A program made the position numbers and the translations under genes. DNA of 15,614 bases from Bacteroidales bacterium UBA4331 (GTDB taxonomy: Bacteria; Bacteroidota; Bacteroidia; Bacteroidales; Paludibacteraceae), in the NCBI GenBank assembly GCA_002394395.1, contig DGTR01000016.1, positions 1 through 15,614 of the forward strand. The letters run 5' to 3'. Below the pieces are notes generated by a model. It worked only from the letters and a program-made list of their open reading frames with translations, had not been told where the DNA came from and did no database searches. Positions 5,518 to 15,300 of this stretch are shown one piece after another (the first letter of the stretch is position 1; the number at the start of each line of letters is the position of its first letter).

Positions 5518-7494
5518 TTATTGAACGCGTACGCCTGTCACATTATAAAGTTGACCGTCACGAAGGATAAACAGTTGACCGTTCATCAGCACTTTCTCAA
5601 GGCTGAAGGCAGAAGGTTGAAGGCTTTCTACACCGGTAGCCTGGTTTTCCACCGCAATCACACGACGTACTCTACCCGGAGCCGGAGCAATCGGACTGAT
5701 AGCATCCATATTGATATAGGCACGGTTCGGAGCAATAGTTACAGCGCTATTCACCAAGTAGAGCTGGTTGTTTTTCAGCACATAGGCATCCGTCGGTACA
5801 TCCATCGCCGTTGCGCCAAGGTTGCCGACGAGACCGTTAGCCTCTTGTACGTCAGCGCGTGCACCGGTCATGGTGACGGTGAGTTGGTCAGCCGAAGCCT
5901 GGAAGATATAGGGTTTGCCGGCCTCCATAGAAGCCACCTCTTCGATGGTGATACCCTCGGAAGCGTTACCACCTACAACCTGGTACATCGTGGCGCCCTC
6001 GATAACCGACGAAGCACGCGGCAGACAGATCGTACCATAGTTGCCGTTGGTCACCGGGCGGGTGTACGGCTCCTCCATAACGAGCACGATATCGGTTACG
6101 TTGAAGGGATCGCCACTCTCTTTGTTGAACTGAATCAACAGGTGCTCCGAAGCAGCAATCTTCTCGCGCATGTAATCGGTCAGCGGCAGTTCCATATAAC
6201 CTTCACCGGCAGTCATGGCGCCGATATTGGCGATCTCTACACCGCCGTCGCCTTCCCAATTATCACGTACATTGAGCACGAAATCCGAGCGGTTGGCCTC
6301 CGAATAGAAACGGATTGCCTTGACATCATTGAAATCCACATAACGATAGCCGTTCCAATAGAGGTACATCGTGTTCCAATCGTCTGCCCAGAAATAACCG
6401 GTCCATACATTAACCCCTTCCGGCAGGGAAGCCTTGCCATCCATGAGTTCCACTTCTGTTACTGTGAAGTTTGCGCCGATGAGTTCCAGACCATGCGCTT
6501 TCAACTCCTCCACGGCTTTCGGGGTCAGGAAATGCTCCAAAGAACCTTCTGCGTCCGGAAAATTCAATCCCTCCCGGCTACCAGCCAGATGATCAAAATG
6601 CGGCGCGTTCATCACTTTGAACTCGATACCATCCGTAGCACCGGTATAACGCACTACGATCTTGTCTCCTGCTTTGGCTTCTGCAAACTTGTCCGCAGTA
6701 ATCTGCAAGCCGCCGTCTTCCCAAGAAACATGTTTGTTTCCATTATAAATACGGGTCTCTTTGACCAAAGTGATATCGGTGATATTAAATGCATCACCCG
6801 ACTCTTTGTTGAACTGGAATTTCAGTGTATTTTTAGCCCAATCCTCAGCCGCAGCGATGACTGCATTCATATCCACTTGGCGCAGATCAACCACGATCTT
6901 GTCATCGTATTTGGCGATGGCTCCTTCCGGCACATTTGCTCCTTCTTTGTCAAACTGGCTTAAGATATTTACTACGAAATCCGAGCGGTTTGCCTCATGG
7001 TAGATCACCATCTCTTTGTACCGGTTCCAGTCGATTGCTTCGCCGTCAAGGTAAAGCTCCATGGTACTCCAACTGTCCGCCCAGAAATAGCCTGTCCAGA
7101 TGGTAGTTTCCTCTTTGAGCTCTGCTTTGCCGTCCACGAGGTCCACAGAGGTGCAGTGGAAATTTTTCCCAATGATTTGAAGACCGTGTGTTTGGATATC
7201 CGCAACGGCTTTCGGGGTAAGGAACTGCTCCAGCGAACCACCATCACTAATTCCTTTGACGCACGACCCGGCAATATGTTGCCATACGTCAATCACTTTT
7301 AACTCCATACCATCCGAAGCACTGGTGTAGGTAACAACAATCTTGTCACCAGCTTTGGCTTCAGCAAATTTCGCTGCTTCCAAGTTCAGCGGAGTGTCCC
7401 AACTAACAGCATGGTCACCTGTAAACAGGTTGGTTGCATTCGCGTTGAACAAGAACGCCAAGGCGAATAGCATCAATAAAGAGATTTTTCTCAT
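5518..7494 (-). CDS. Secreted protein with two copies of a beta-rich module and a C-terminal domain
   Basis: I do not recognise a named family. The 658-residue protein has a signal peptide (cleavage after NANA, residue 20) and no lipobox. Repeat A (about 21-247) and repeat B (about 250-474) each contain two related halves: a half ending near NFHCTSVDLVDG or NFTVTEVELMDG, and a half starting WTGYFWAD and ending FNITDITLV or FNVTDIVLV. SEANRSDFV-type text recurs in both. Residues 480-600 form a common Bacteroidales C-terminal domain (NGNYGTICLP onward), and the protein ends with the NGQLFILRDGQLYN tail. The aromatic-rich, enzyme-free architecture suggests glycan binding or surface scaffolding. 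It follows the endo-levanase-like GH32 by 20 bases. Residues 624-632 (SLQPSAFSL) are encoded by a low-complexity CCTTC repeat. Role in fructan use is inference from position. Confidence 0.82.
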   Translation of the reverse strand: MRKISLLMLFALAFLFNANATNLFTGDHAVSWDTPLNLEAAKFAEAKAGDKIVVTYTSASDGMELKVIDVWQHIAGSCVKGISDGGSLEQFLTPKAVADIQTHGLQIIGKNFHCTSVDLVDGKAELKEETTIWTGYFWADSWSTMELYLDGEAIDWNRYKEMVIYHEANRSDFVVNILSQFDKEGANVPEGAIAKYDDKIVVDLRQVDMNAVIAAAEDWAKNTLKFQFNKESGDAFNITDITLVKETRIYNGNKHVSWEDGGLQITADKFAEAKAGDKIVVRYTGATDGIEFKVMNAPHFDHLAGSREGLNFPDAEGSLEHFLTPKAVEELKAHGLELIGANFTVTEVELMDGKASLPEGVNVWTGYFWADDWNTMYLYWNGYRYVDFNDVKAIRFYSEANRSDFVLNVRDNWEGDGGVEIANIGAMTAGEGYMELPLTDYMREKIAASEHLLIQFNKESGDPFNVTDIVLVMEEPYTRPVTNGNYGTICLPRASSVIEGATMYQVVGGNASEGITIEEVASMEAGKPYIFQASADQLTVTMTGARADVQEANGLVGNLGATAMDVPTDAYVLKNNQLYLVNSAVTIAPNRAYINMDAISPIAPAPGRVRRVIAVENQATGVESLQPSAFSLEKVLMNGQLFILRDGQLYNVTGVRVQ

Positions 7495-7514
7495 AATGAT
7501 TAAAGATTAAGTGG

Positions 7515-9119
7515 TTAATATTGTTTAAGTTGGATATCTTTGACGGTCATCTCACCCTCGTAGCAGTTGACGGACCAGCAGTTGCGCTGGATGCCATAGA
7601 TACGGTTGGTATAGGTGACAGTACCGTTGATATACATCACGAAGACAGAGTTGTCGGTATAGATGTCTATCTTGTAGGTCTTGTCCGCAGGTGTGGGGAA
7701 GGAATAGCCCTCCGCCCCGGCGATATTATAGATACCGTTCTCCTCCTCGAAATAGATCCGGTGGCTGTTAGGATGAGAGGCGTCGCGGTCCTGGCGCACC
7801 ATGACGGAGTAGTATTTATCGTAATCCGTACCGCGCACGAAAGAGAGACCGAAGCCGTCTTTGGCATTGGTGGTAGTGACGGTCATGGAGAGGTGGTTAT
7901 GGTAGCCCAGCGTATTAAACAGAATAGAGCTGTAACCGATCATCTTATAGCCGCCGTCAACTGCGGTAATGGTGTCGCCTTGTCCGAAACGAACCATTTC
8001 CTTGACGGTCTGCGAGAGGTTGTATTTATCACGGATAGCGGGCACTTCGACCAGCGAAATGGTTCCGTCGCTGTTCTGCTGTATGCGGTGTACTACCATG
8101 GAGCCTGCCCAGTCGGGTTCGCCGCCGTCGTTGTTGGCTTTGGTGTTATCCTCTCCGGCACGTGTCGGACACCAGCCCCAAATATAGCGGTTGGTACCGT
8201 CGGTAGCCGTCTTGCCGGCATAGAAAGCACGGCTGTCCAGCGCTCCTTCCTTGTAATTATCCGACCATACCGGAGTAGCGATGTTATGTTTCAACTCATC
8301 AACCGTTCGCCCTTTGAAATAGTGTACCCTACGCTCATAGTTAGTCATGTCGCTATAGACGGCATACCACCACTCTCCCATCTGGAAGATATCCACGCAC
8401 TCCATGAAACGCTGATCGCCATAAACCATTTTGGAGAAGACGCCTTTGTGGCTCCAGTCTTGGAGGTTCGGCGAAGTGTACTCCGCTAAAACGCCAATGT
8501 TCCCTTGCTTGGTGCTGACGATCATATGCCATGTGTCGCCGTCCTTCCAAACACAGGGGTCACGGAAGTCAGTACGGCTGTAGCCGTCATTCGTACCAGC
8601 GAGGCGGAAGATGGGGTTCTTGGTCCAGGTCTTGAAATCCGGCGAAGTGGCGTACATCACCACCTCGCGGTTATCCGTAGCTTTCGCCAGAGGGAAGTTG
8701 CCGGTATAGAAGATATAGTAGAGTTTATCCGCCTCGTTATACACCACACAGCCGGTACCCAGAGCTGCGTCCTGCTCATATTTGGAACCGGTAGGCAACA
8801 CCTCACCCATGGAGGTGTAGGTAGCTGCATCAGTGGTCGTCACGCCCCAGAAGGGGTGGTATGAATCCGGTGTGTTAGGACGGTACTCCTGCAGATACAG
8901 GATCTTGAAATCCCGTTGTAGGGGATCAAAGAACGGCATTACATCTCCTACAAATCCTGCATAGGGGCGATAGTAGGTGGATGAGGTGCGCTCATCGGTA
9001 GATTTGAAATAGGAGGTGGTATTCTCCCAATCCTTCTGCTCCGGCTCGTTCGCAGGCGAACATCCGAAAAGGAATGAAGTAATCAGAGCCGCTAAGGCTA
9101 TAGTATTGATAGTTCTCAT
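7515..9119 (-). CDS. GH32 lipoprotein, probable surface endo-levanase
   Basis: This 534-residue GH32 enzyme begins with a lipoprotein signal (SFLFGC, Cys20) followed by an acidic, charged stretch, consistent with display on the cell surface. The usual WMNDPNG nucleophile motif is replaced by GDVMPFFD at residues 58-65, in which Asp59 is the likely nucleophile. DFRDP at 184-188 (Asp187) and MECVD at 239-243 (acid/base Glu240) are intact. The propeller is followed by a C-terminal beta-sandwich (about 370-534). It lies next to the DUF4960-type binding protein, the place held by the endo-levanase BT1760 in B. theta, so it should cut levan into fragments for SusC import. Six bases separate it from the upstream gene. 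Endo action and levan preference come from synteny, not from the sequence alone. Confidence 0.87.
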   Translation of the reverse strand: MRTINTIALAALITSFLFGCSPANEPEQKDWENTTSYFKSTDERTSSTYYRPYAGFVGDVMPFFDPLQRDFKILYLQEYRPNTPDSYHPFWGVTTTDAATYTSMGEVLPTGSKYEQDAALGTGCVVYNEADKLYYIFYTGNFPLAKATDNREVVMYATSPDFKTWTKNPIFRLAGTNDGYSRTDFRDPCVWKDGDTWHMIVSTKQGNIGVLAEYTSPNLQDWSHKGVFSKMVYGDQRFMECVDIFQMGEWWYAVYSDMTNYERRVHYFKGRTVDELKHNIATPVWSDNYKEGALDSRAFYAGKTATDGTNRYIWGWCPTRAGEDNTKANNDGGEPDWAGSMVVHRIQQNSDGTISLVEVPAIRDKYNLSQTVKEMVRFGQGDTITAVDGGYKMIGYSSILFNTLGYHNHLSMTVTTTNAKDGFGLSFVRGTDYDKYYSVMVRQDRDASHPNSHRIYFEEENGIYNIAGAEGYSFPTPADKTYKIDIYTDNSVFVMYINGTVTYTNRIYGIQRNCWSVNCYEGEMTVKDIQLKQY

Positions 9120-9125
9120 AACTCG

Positions 9126-10523
9126 TTATTTTGAAAGATAATTAATAGCGTTTTCGGTGATTTTACCTACGTTGGAATGGAAATTCTCGAGGTAATCATC
9201 CGAAGGCGAGTACCAGTCAAAGGTACCGGAACCTATACAAACGATTCCACCTCTCGGAGCCTCAGCGGGGAACTCCCAGAAGGCAATCTCCTTATTACCG
9301 GCGAAGTTCAGTTCTTTCGCGCCGGTAGCAGTCCGCCAAGCGTCCAAGGTCTTGAACTCGTGACCGTTGCCTACGAGGAACTGGGTGGTGGTATTGGTAA
9401 TCCGATATCCCGGATCGGTCATGGGAACGGCATTATTATCGCCGTTAAACTTAACACCCTGATACAACGGATGGGAGTTATATCCGGCTATATTGAACGC
9501 CCAAGGTCCGGAAGTGAGTTCCGCATCTTTCTCGGGGTTTCCCCAGCAGTTATTGGGGATGACTTTGTTTTGTCCCAGATAAATTGGCAGGAAGGTTGCA
9601 TAACGGCTCAGCAGGAAGTTTCCTCCGCGCTGGTAGTACGCACGCAGGGTATCGAGTACCTCCATTTTCATCACCGCTTCCGCCTCAAAGTCAAACTGCT
9701 CAACCGTCTGGATCGGGTTCTTCTTATCGACATCGAGATGCCACCAGATGACTTTGCATTTTGCCAGACTGATTTTTCCGGCAGCGAGATCGGCGAAGGA
9801 GGCATATGCCGACGAATCGACATTACTCAGCATCCAAGAACCGGCAACCTGCTCCTCCATGGTCAGGCGTTGCAGGCGGTCAGCCATGCCCACGAAGATA
9901 TATTTCGGTTGGGTCAGCGCACGCACGGTAACGGTATATCGGGCGGTGTCGGTCCTATATATAGCGGTAAAGACCACGGGGTTGGTGAAGTCACAGGCGG
10001 TCGCATTCGCCGGCGTGCAGACGCCCCCTTCGGTCATGGAGACGGTAGGGATAAGCGAGGTCACGTCCAGTTCACCAGGAACCTGCACAAAGATCGTCTT
10101 CATCTTCTCGTTGACCACTCCTTCGTACTGTCCGTTGATCGTCAGTCCCAGGATATGTACCTCGTCATGCTTGACGGAGATGGTATAGTCGAGGAAAACG
10201 TCTTCATTGGTGATCTTCACGCTATGCGCCGTGCGCATATTCAGTTTGTCGCCTACCTTGAGTGAGGCCTTGGCGCCGGGAGAGACCGTAATGGACGTAA
10301 CGGTCATCAGCGCCTCATCGTAGATCTTAGGGATGCGTACGACAGCCGTTCGGGTAGCATGGTTGATTACAGCGGTGCAGCTGTCATTCAGCGTCAAGGT
10401 CTCCAATCGGCAGTCTGCATCGAGGTTCATCTGGTTATCCTTCTTGCTGCATGAGCCTAGGCACAAAAGGCAAGGAACAAAGAGCAAGGATAAACATGTT
10501 TTAATGATATATGTTGCTTTCAT
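9126..10523 (-). CDS. Surface glycan-binding lipoprotein, DUF4960 type
   Basis: This 465-residue lipoprotein has the lipobox CLGSC (Cys25). Residues about 35-120 and 122-202 form two Ig-like, strand-rich domains of DUF5018 type, each ending in regular YTISV or YTVTV strands. The C-terminal half (208-465) looks like DUF4960, with IFVGMADRLQ, VIWWHLDV, GGNFLLSRYAT and GTFDWYSPSDDY, and it is rich in Trp and Tyr. In the B. theta levan locus the gene in this position, BT1761, encodes a levan-binding surface protein. It probably works with SusD to hold fructan beside the porin and the endo-acting GH32. It is 52 bases downstream of susD and 6 bases before the GH32 gene. The domain names are from memory of the family and would need a profile search. 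Confidence 0.8.
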   Translation of the reverse strand: MKATYIIKTCLSLLFVPCLLCLGSCSKKDNQMNLDADCRLETLTLNDSCTAVINHATRTAVVRIPKIYDEALMTVTSITVSPGAKASLKVGDKLNMRTAHSVKITNEDVFLDYTISVKHDEVHILGLTINGQYEGVVNEKMKTIFVQVPGELDVTSLIPTVSMTEGGVCTPANATACDFTNPVVFTAIYRTDTARYTVTVRALTQPKYIFVGMADRLQRLTMEEQVAGSWMLSNVDSSAYASFADLAAGKISLAKCKVIWWHLDVDKKNPIQTVEQFDFEAEAVMKMEVLDTLRAYYQRGGNFLLSRYATFLPIYLGQNKVIPNNCWGNPEKDAELTSGPWAFNIAGYNSHPLYQGVKFNGDNNAVPMTDPGYRITNTTTQFLVGNGHEFKTLDAWRTATGAKELNFAGNKEIAFWEFPAEAPRGGIVCIGSGTFDWYSPSDDYLENFHSNVGKITENAINYLSK

Positions 10524-10575
10524 AATACTTTATTATCAAATGATTAAATGGTACATGAGCCGATAGTAAATGATT

Positions 10576-12336
10576 TTACCATCCTCCGATGTTTTGCATG
10601 AAATGCCCATTGGAAGCAGCGATCTGCTCGTGGGGGATAGGCAGATACTCATTCTTGTCGGCGGTGAAGGTAGCCCCTTCGTAGATGTTGCATTTCTTAG
10701 CTTCCTCGTCATAGTATTTCTGGATGACCGGCTTGGCTTCTCCCCAGCGTACGAGATCGAAGAAGCGCTCGGACTCGAGAGCCAACTCGAGTCGTCGCTC
10801 CATCTTGACGCGTTTGAGGACTTCCTCCTGTCCGGGGACATCGGGATAAGGCCGTACCTTCATCGTCACGCCGTATTTGAGATCATAGTTATTGATAGCA
10901 CCTGTGCTCTGAGAAGCGCGGGAACGGAGTTCGTTCACCTGTTTCATGGCATCGGCGAGATCCACACCGAGTTGCGCTTCCGCCTCGGCGCGCATGAGCA
11001 TTACGTCCGCATATCGGAGGACGATACGGTTCATCGGGGAACCCCACCATGAGCCTTTGATGAGATAACCGCCATCCGGATCGACATTATGTTTAAACGA
11101 CACATAATAGCCGTACAGACCGTTGGAACGACTCCAAGTGCTGGTAGTGGACATCATGTATTTGGGGTTGAACATATAGGGTAAGCCCGGAATACCGATT
11201 GTCAGGAAAAGACGGGTATCGGCAGACTCGGAGTCCTTGTCATAATACTTGGCGTTAAAATTATCTATATACGGCAGACCAGCATCGTCGGTTCGGAACG
11301 CATTGACGAGGTTCTGGCTCGGCTTGTAGAAATCGCAACCGCCGTCGGTCACGCCGGGGATGTTCGGAACGATCAGGCCGTAGGACCAGTTGAGGTTTCC
11401 GTATTTAGTACCGTCGTTCATGGAGTACTGCATGGCCCAGATACTCTCCACGCCGTTCTCGTACTGCGGTTCGGGACGGAAGTTATTATGGAAATCCGCT
11501 TCGAGGGCATATCCGCCTTCGGAATAGATAGAGGGGTTGGTATAGAAGATTACCTTCTGCAGATCCTCCGCGTTGATAGAGGTCACTTGATGCGAAGCAG
11601 GGTTATCCTGACGATAGGCCTTGTAAAGATATACCTTCGCCAGCAGCGCTGCTGCAGCTGCCTTGGTAGGACGTCCTTTGTCCTCCTGATGGACAGGAAG
11701 CACCTTATAGGCATTCTCCAGATCATCGGCGATGAGCTGCCAGCCTTGGTCATTGGTATAGGTGGTGTTGGTCAACTCGGCATACTCGTCCGGCGTCATG
11801 TTACTCTTGACTACAAAAGGAATATTCTTGTAGAGCCGTTTGAGCAGGAAATGGCCATAGGCACGGAGGAAATACATCTCTCCCAGCCGCTGCGCCTTCA
11901 ACTTATAATCCGCCTCATCCGTATTATTGAGTACGTCAATAGCGGTATTGACACGACTCAGACAGTTGTACAGGCGCACCCACATATCGTTGATATTCCA
12001 GTTGGTGGTCAGGATGCCTTTGGAGATCTCCAGCTGGTGGAACACATCACCGTCGGAGGTACCGTTACCGCCCTTGTAGGCGTCGTCCGAGCGGACGTCA
12101 AAATTCCACATCGAGAAGGACGAGTTGATATCCTCCGCAGAGATAAAAATCGCATAGGCGGAAACTATGACATTATCCACATACTGCGGGTTGGTAGCCT
12201 GTTCCAAACTGAGCGTAGCCTGCGGCTCGTTGTAATTGAGAAAAGAGTCACAGGAAGAGAAAGAGACCGCTGTGCTCAACATCAAAAGACCGCTTATGCT
12301 CAAAGATAAAAGCTTATTTACTATATTTGTTTTCAT
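10576..12336 (-). CDS. susD: SusD/RagB-family glycan-binding lipoprotein
   Basis: This 586-residue outer-membrane lipoprotein forms the lid of the SusC porin and binds the polysaccharide at the cell surface. The signal ends at a lipobox (SFSSC, Cys29). The helical TPR-like core is visible, including the conserved GEMYFLRAYGHFLLKRLY segment (152-169). The C-terminal SusD domain has YADVMLMRAEA and ends with the family signature PIPHEQI followed by MQNIGGW. The length is normal for fructan SusD proteins. It directly follows susC with a 31-base spacer and has no visible promoter of its own, so the pair is co-transcribed. The family is certain; fructan specificity is inferred from the two GH32 genes and the fructokinase. 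The symbol means SusD-like, not the starch protein itself. Confidence 0.95.
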   Translation of the reverse strand: MKTNIVNKLLSLSISGLLMLSTAVSFSSCDSFLNYNEPQATLSLEQATNPQYVDNVIVSAYAIFISAEDINSSFSMWNFDVRSDDAYKGGNGTSDGDVFHQLEISKGILTTNWNINDMWVRLYNCLSRVNTAIDVLNNTDEADYKLKAQRLGEMYFLRAYGHFLLKRLYKNIPFVVKSNMTPDEYAELTNTTYTNDQGWQLIADDLENAYKVLPVHQEDKGRPTKAAAAALLAKVYLYKAYRQDNPASHQVTSINAEDLQKVIFYTNPSIYSEGGYALEADFHNNFRPEPQYENGVESIWAMQYSMNDGTKYGNLNWSYGLIVPNIPGVTDGGCDFYKPSQNLVNAFRTDDAGLPYIDNFNAKYYDKDSESADTRLFLTIGIPGLPYMFNPKYMMSTTSTWSRSNGLYGYYVSFKHNVDPDGGYLIKGSWWGSPMNRIVLRYADVMLMRAEAEAQLGVDLADAMKQVNELRSRASQSTGAINNYDLKYGVTMKVRPYPDVPGQEEVLKRVKMERRLELALESERFFDLVRWGEAKPVIQKYYDEEAKKCNIYEGATFTADKNEYLPIPHEQIAASNGHFMQNIGGW

Positions 12337-12367
12337 AACGAAATATTCATTATTAATTATTTATACA

Positions 12368-15300
12368 TTAGAACGTAACTTTGGTTCCCAATGTGACAGT
12401 CAGCGGAATAGGATAGCCGAAGTTGGGGTTCTCGGGATCTACTCCTGTGAAGCTCTTGGAATGAATGGTGAATACGTTCTGCGCAGAAACGAAGAAACGC
12501 CAATTCTCCATCAACATCTTCTGGCAAACAGTCTTAGGCAGGTTATAGCCAAGCTGAATGTTACGTAGTTTGAGGAACGAGCCGTCCTCTACCCAGTAGG
12601 TGGAGACACGTTTCTCGTTGTTGTTATCCTTGAGCGAGACAGCCGGAATATCGCTATTGGGGTTGGTAGGCGACCAAGCATCCAACAGGCGTGTTCCTTT
12701 GTTGAGGAATCCGATATTCAGACCCGCCCATATATCCGTCTCTTTCTTAAGGTCGGTGATGACATCCACGGCTCCTACGCCCTGGAAGAAGAGGGTCAGG
12801 TCAAATCCTTTGTACTCGAAATAGAAGTTCGCGCCGAACATCACAGCCGGAACCGGAGAGTATATCCAGTCCTGGTCCGCCTCGGTGATCTTACCGTCGC
12901 CGTTGAGGTCTTTGTAGCGGATACGTCCCAATCCGGCACCCTCCTGGATAGCGTGGTTATCTATCTCCTCCTGGCTCTTGAAGATGCCGTCGGCTACGTA
13001 TCCTACCTGCGAACCCATAGCGTGACCTACTACGGATTTCACGCCGTTACCGCCGAAGGTGCCACGGGCCGCTACCGTCTCCGGCAGTTTGGTCACGGTG
13101 TTCTTGTAATGCGAGAGGTTGGCGGTGATGTCATACTTGAAGCCGCCCTTGGTCTGGTTGCGGTAGCCGAGTGTCAACTCCACACCCATGTTATCCATCG
13201 CTCCGGCGTTGATCCATTTGGAACCACCCTCGCCCATCGTACTGATACCATCCATGAGAACGAGGATGTCCTTGGTCTGCTTGTAGAACCAGTCGAAAGT
13301 ACCGTAGAAGGTCTGGCGGAAGAAAGAGAAGTCAAGACCGACGTTGGTCTGGCTCGTAGTCTCCCATTTGATATCGTCGTTGCCTATCTGGTTGCGCTTG
13401 AAACCGGACTGAAGGGTATGGCCTCCGTTGGTACCCTCGATGTCGTACGAGGTGCCGTAACTCTGACCTCCCGACTCATTGATACCATAGTTGCTGACAT
13501 AGATGTAATACCGGGCTGTGGAAGATATATCCTGGTTACCGGTCTGCCCCCACGAAGCACGAATCTTCAAATCATCCAGCCAAGAGGAGGTCGCTTTCAT
13601 GAATTTCTCCTGGCTGATACGCCATCCGGCAGATACAGAGGGGAAGGTAGCGAAACGGTTGTTCTTACCGAACCGGCTTGACCCGTCGTGACGGAGCGTG
13701 AAGGAAACCAGATAACGGTTGTCGTAGGTATAGTTGGCTTTGCCAAAGAAGGAGATCAGCGAATAACCGCCGCCGCTACCATAAGCCTGCGCCTGACCTA
13801 CACCCGCGTCCGGCCACATATAATTGGTATTGAGCAAGAGGTAATCCTCTTTGTAGCCGGAGAAATACTCGTCTATCTCGCGGTTCAACTCTGTACCGAG
13901 AAGGAAGTCAGCGCGGTGCTTGCCGATCTCCAGATTATAGGTAGCTACGGCGTTCCACATCCATTTGAGCCAATGCTCCTGCTTGGCTTCCACGGCGTTC
14001 TTGTCGTTCGCCATGGTACCTTCCGTGATCGGATAAGTGAAGATACGCTGTTTCTTCTGGGCATAGTCGATACCCGCGGTAGTGCGGATATTCAGTCCCT
14101 TAATCGGGTTGATATTGATATACGCGTTACCGAAGATACGCCAATAGGTATAGCGGTTGTCCTTGTTGCGCTCCAGACGCGCTACGGGGTTCTCACGGTC
14201 GGGATAACCGCCCACAGGTCCGGCGAACTCGCCCTCCGTAGTGTATATCGGCAGCGAAGGGTTGAACTGCAGTACGTTCTGCAAGAACCCGCCGGGAGCG
14301 GCTACTTCCGAGGTGCGGTTCATGGTGAAGTTCTCACCTATAGTGACATAATCCTTGAGGATCTTATAGTCGCTATTGATACGCGCGGAGAAGCGGTTGA
14401 AATCGGAAGTCTTGATGACGCCGTTATTCTGATAGTAGCCTAACGAGAAGAAGGAGCTACCTTTCTGACCGCCGTGAGAGACGGATACATTATAATTTTG
14501 TATTACGCCTGTGCGCGTAGTCTCGTCAAACCAGTTGGTGTTCGCCGCCGGTACCGTACCTGCTTCGTCCAGATATTTATTCATGGACATACTGTTCAGT
14601 ACAGGATTTCCTTGGGCGTCATATCCCCAGTCGTAGTGATAGCCTAAGGCGTTGGTGTTAGGGTTCTCGCGGTCGTTGACATAGCCCTGCCACATTACCC
14701 GTCCGAACTCAGTAGCGTTCAGTACATTCATCTTGTTCACGTAGGTCTGCGCCGCTACCGAAGCATCGAGGTCAACACGGATCTTACCCTCCGCACCGCG
14801 TTTGGTAGTAATAATGATCACGCCGTTAGCAGCACGGCTACCGTAGATAGAGGCGGAAGCGGCATCCTTGAGCACCTGGATGGACTCGATGTCGTTGGGG
14901 TTCAACTCGTGCATGCCGGATTTGGTAGGCACGCCGTCGATGATGTATAAGGGGTCGTTGTCGTTGAGCGTACCGATACCGCGAATACGTACCGTAGCGG
15001 CACCGGAAGGGCTACCGTCAGCAGTGATATTCATGCCCGGCACCTTACCCTGAAGGGCTTTCATGGGGTTATTCTCCTGCTGCTTCTCCAGATCGGCGGC
15101 GGAGATTGCGGATACGGCACCGGTCAGGTCCGCTTTGCGCTGGGTCGTATAACCGGTCACTACCACTTCCTCCAGTACCTCGCTGTCTTCGGCGAGGGAG
15201 ATCTTCATGTCTGCTTTGGGGAATAACTGCTGGGTCTTATAACCCACATACGAAATCACTACCATGGCGTCTTTGCCTACGGAGAGTGAGAAATTACCAT

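Noticed and set aside
5513..5520. TAAATTTG on the minus strand as a separate promoter for the small ORF
   Set aside because: It fits the -7 consensus, but it overlaps the stop codon of the previous gene and no TTTG lies 19-21 bases upstream.
5521..6963. A 480-codon plus-strand open frame opposite the 658-aa gene
   Set aside because: It mirrors the repeats of the minus-strand gene, has no signal or known motif, and the minus frame has a clear signal peptide and domain repeats.
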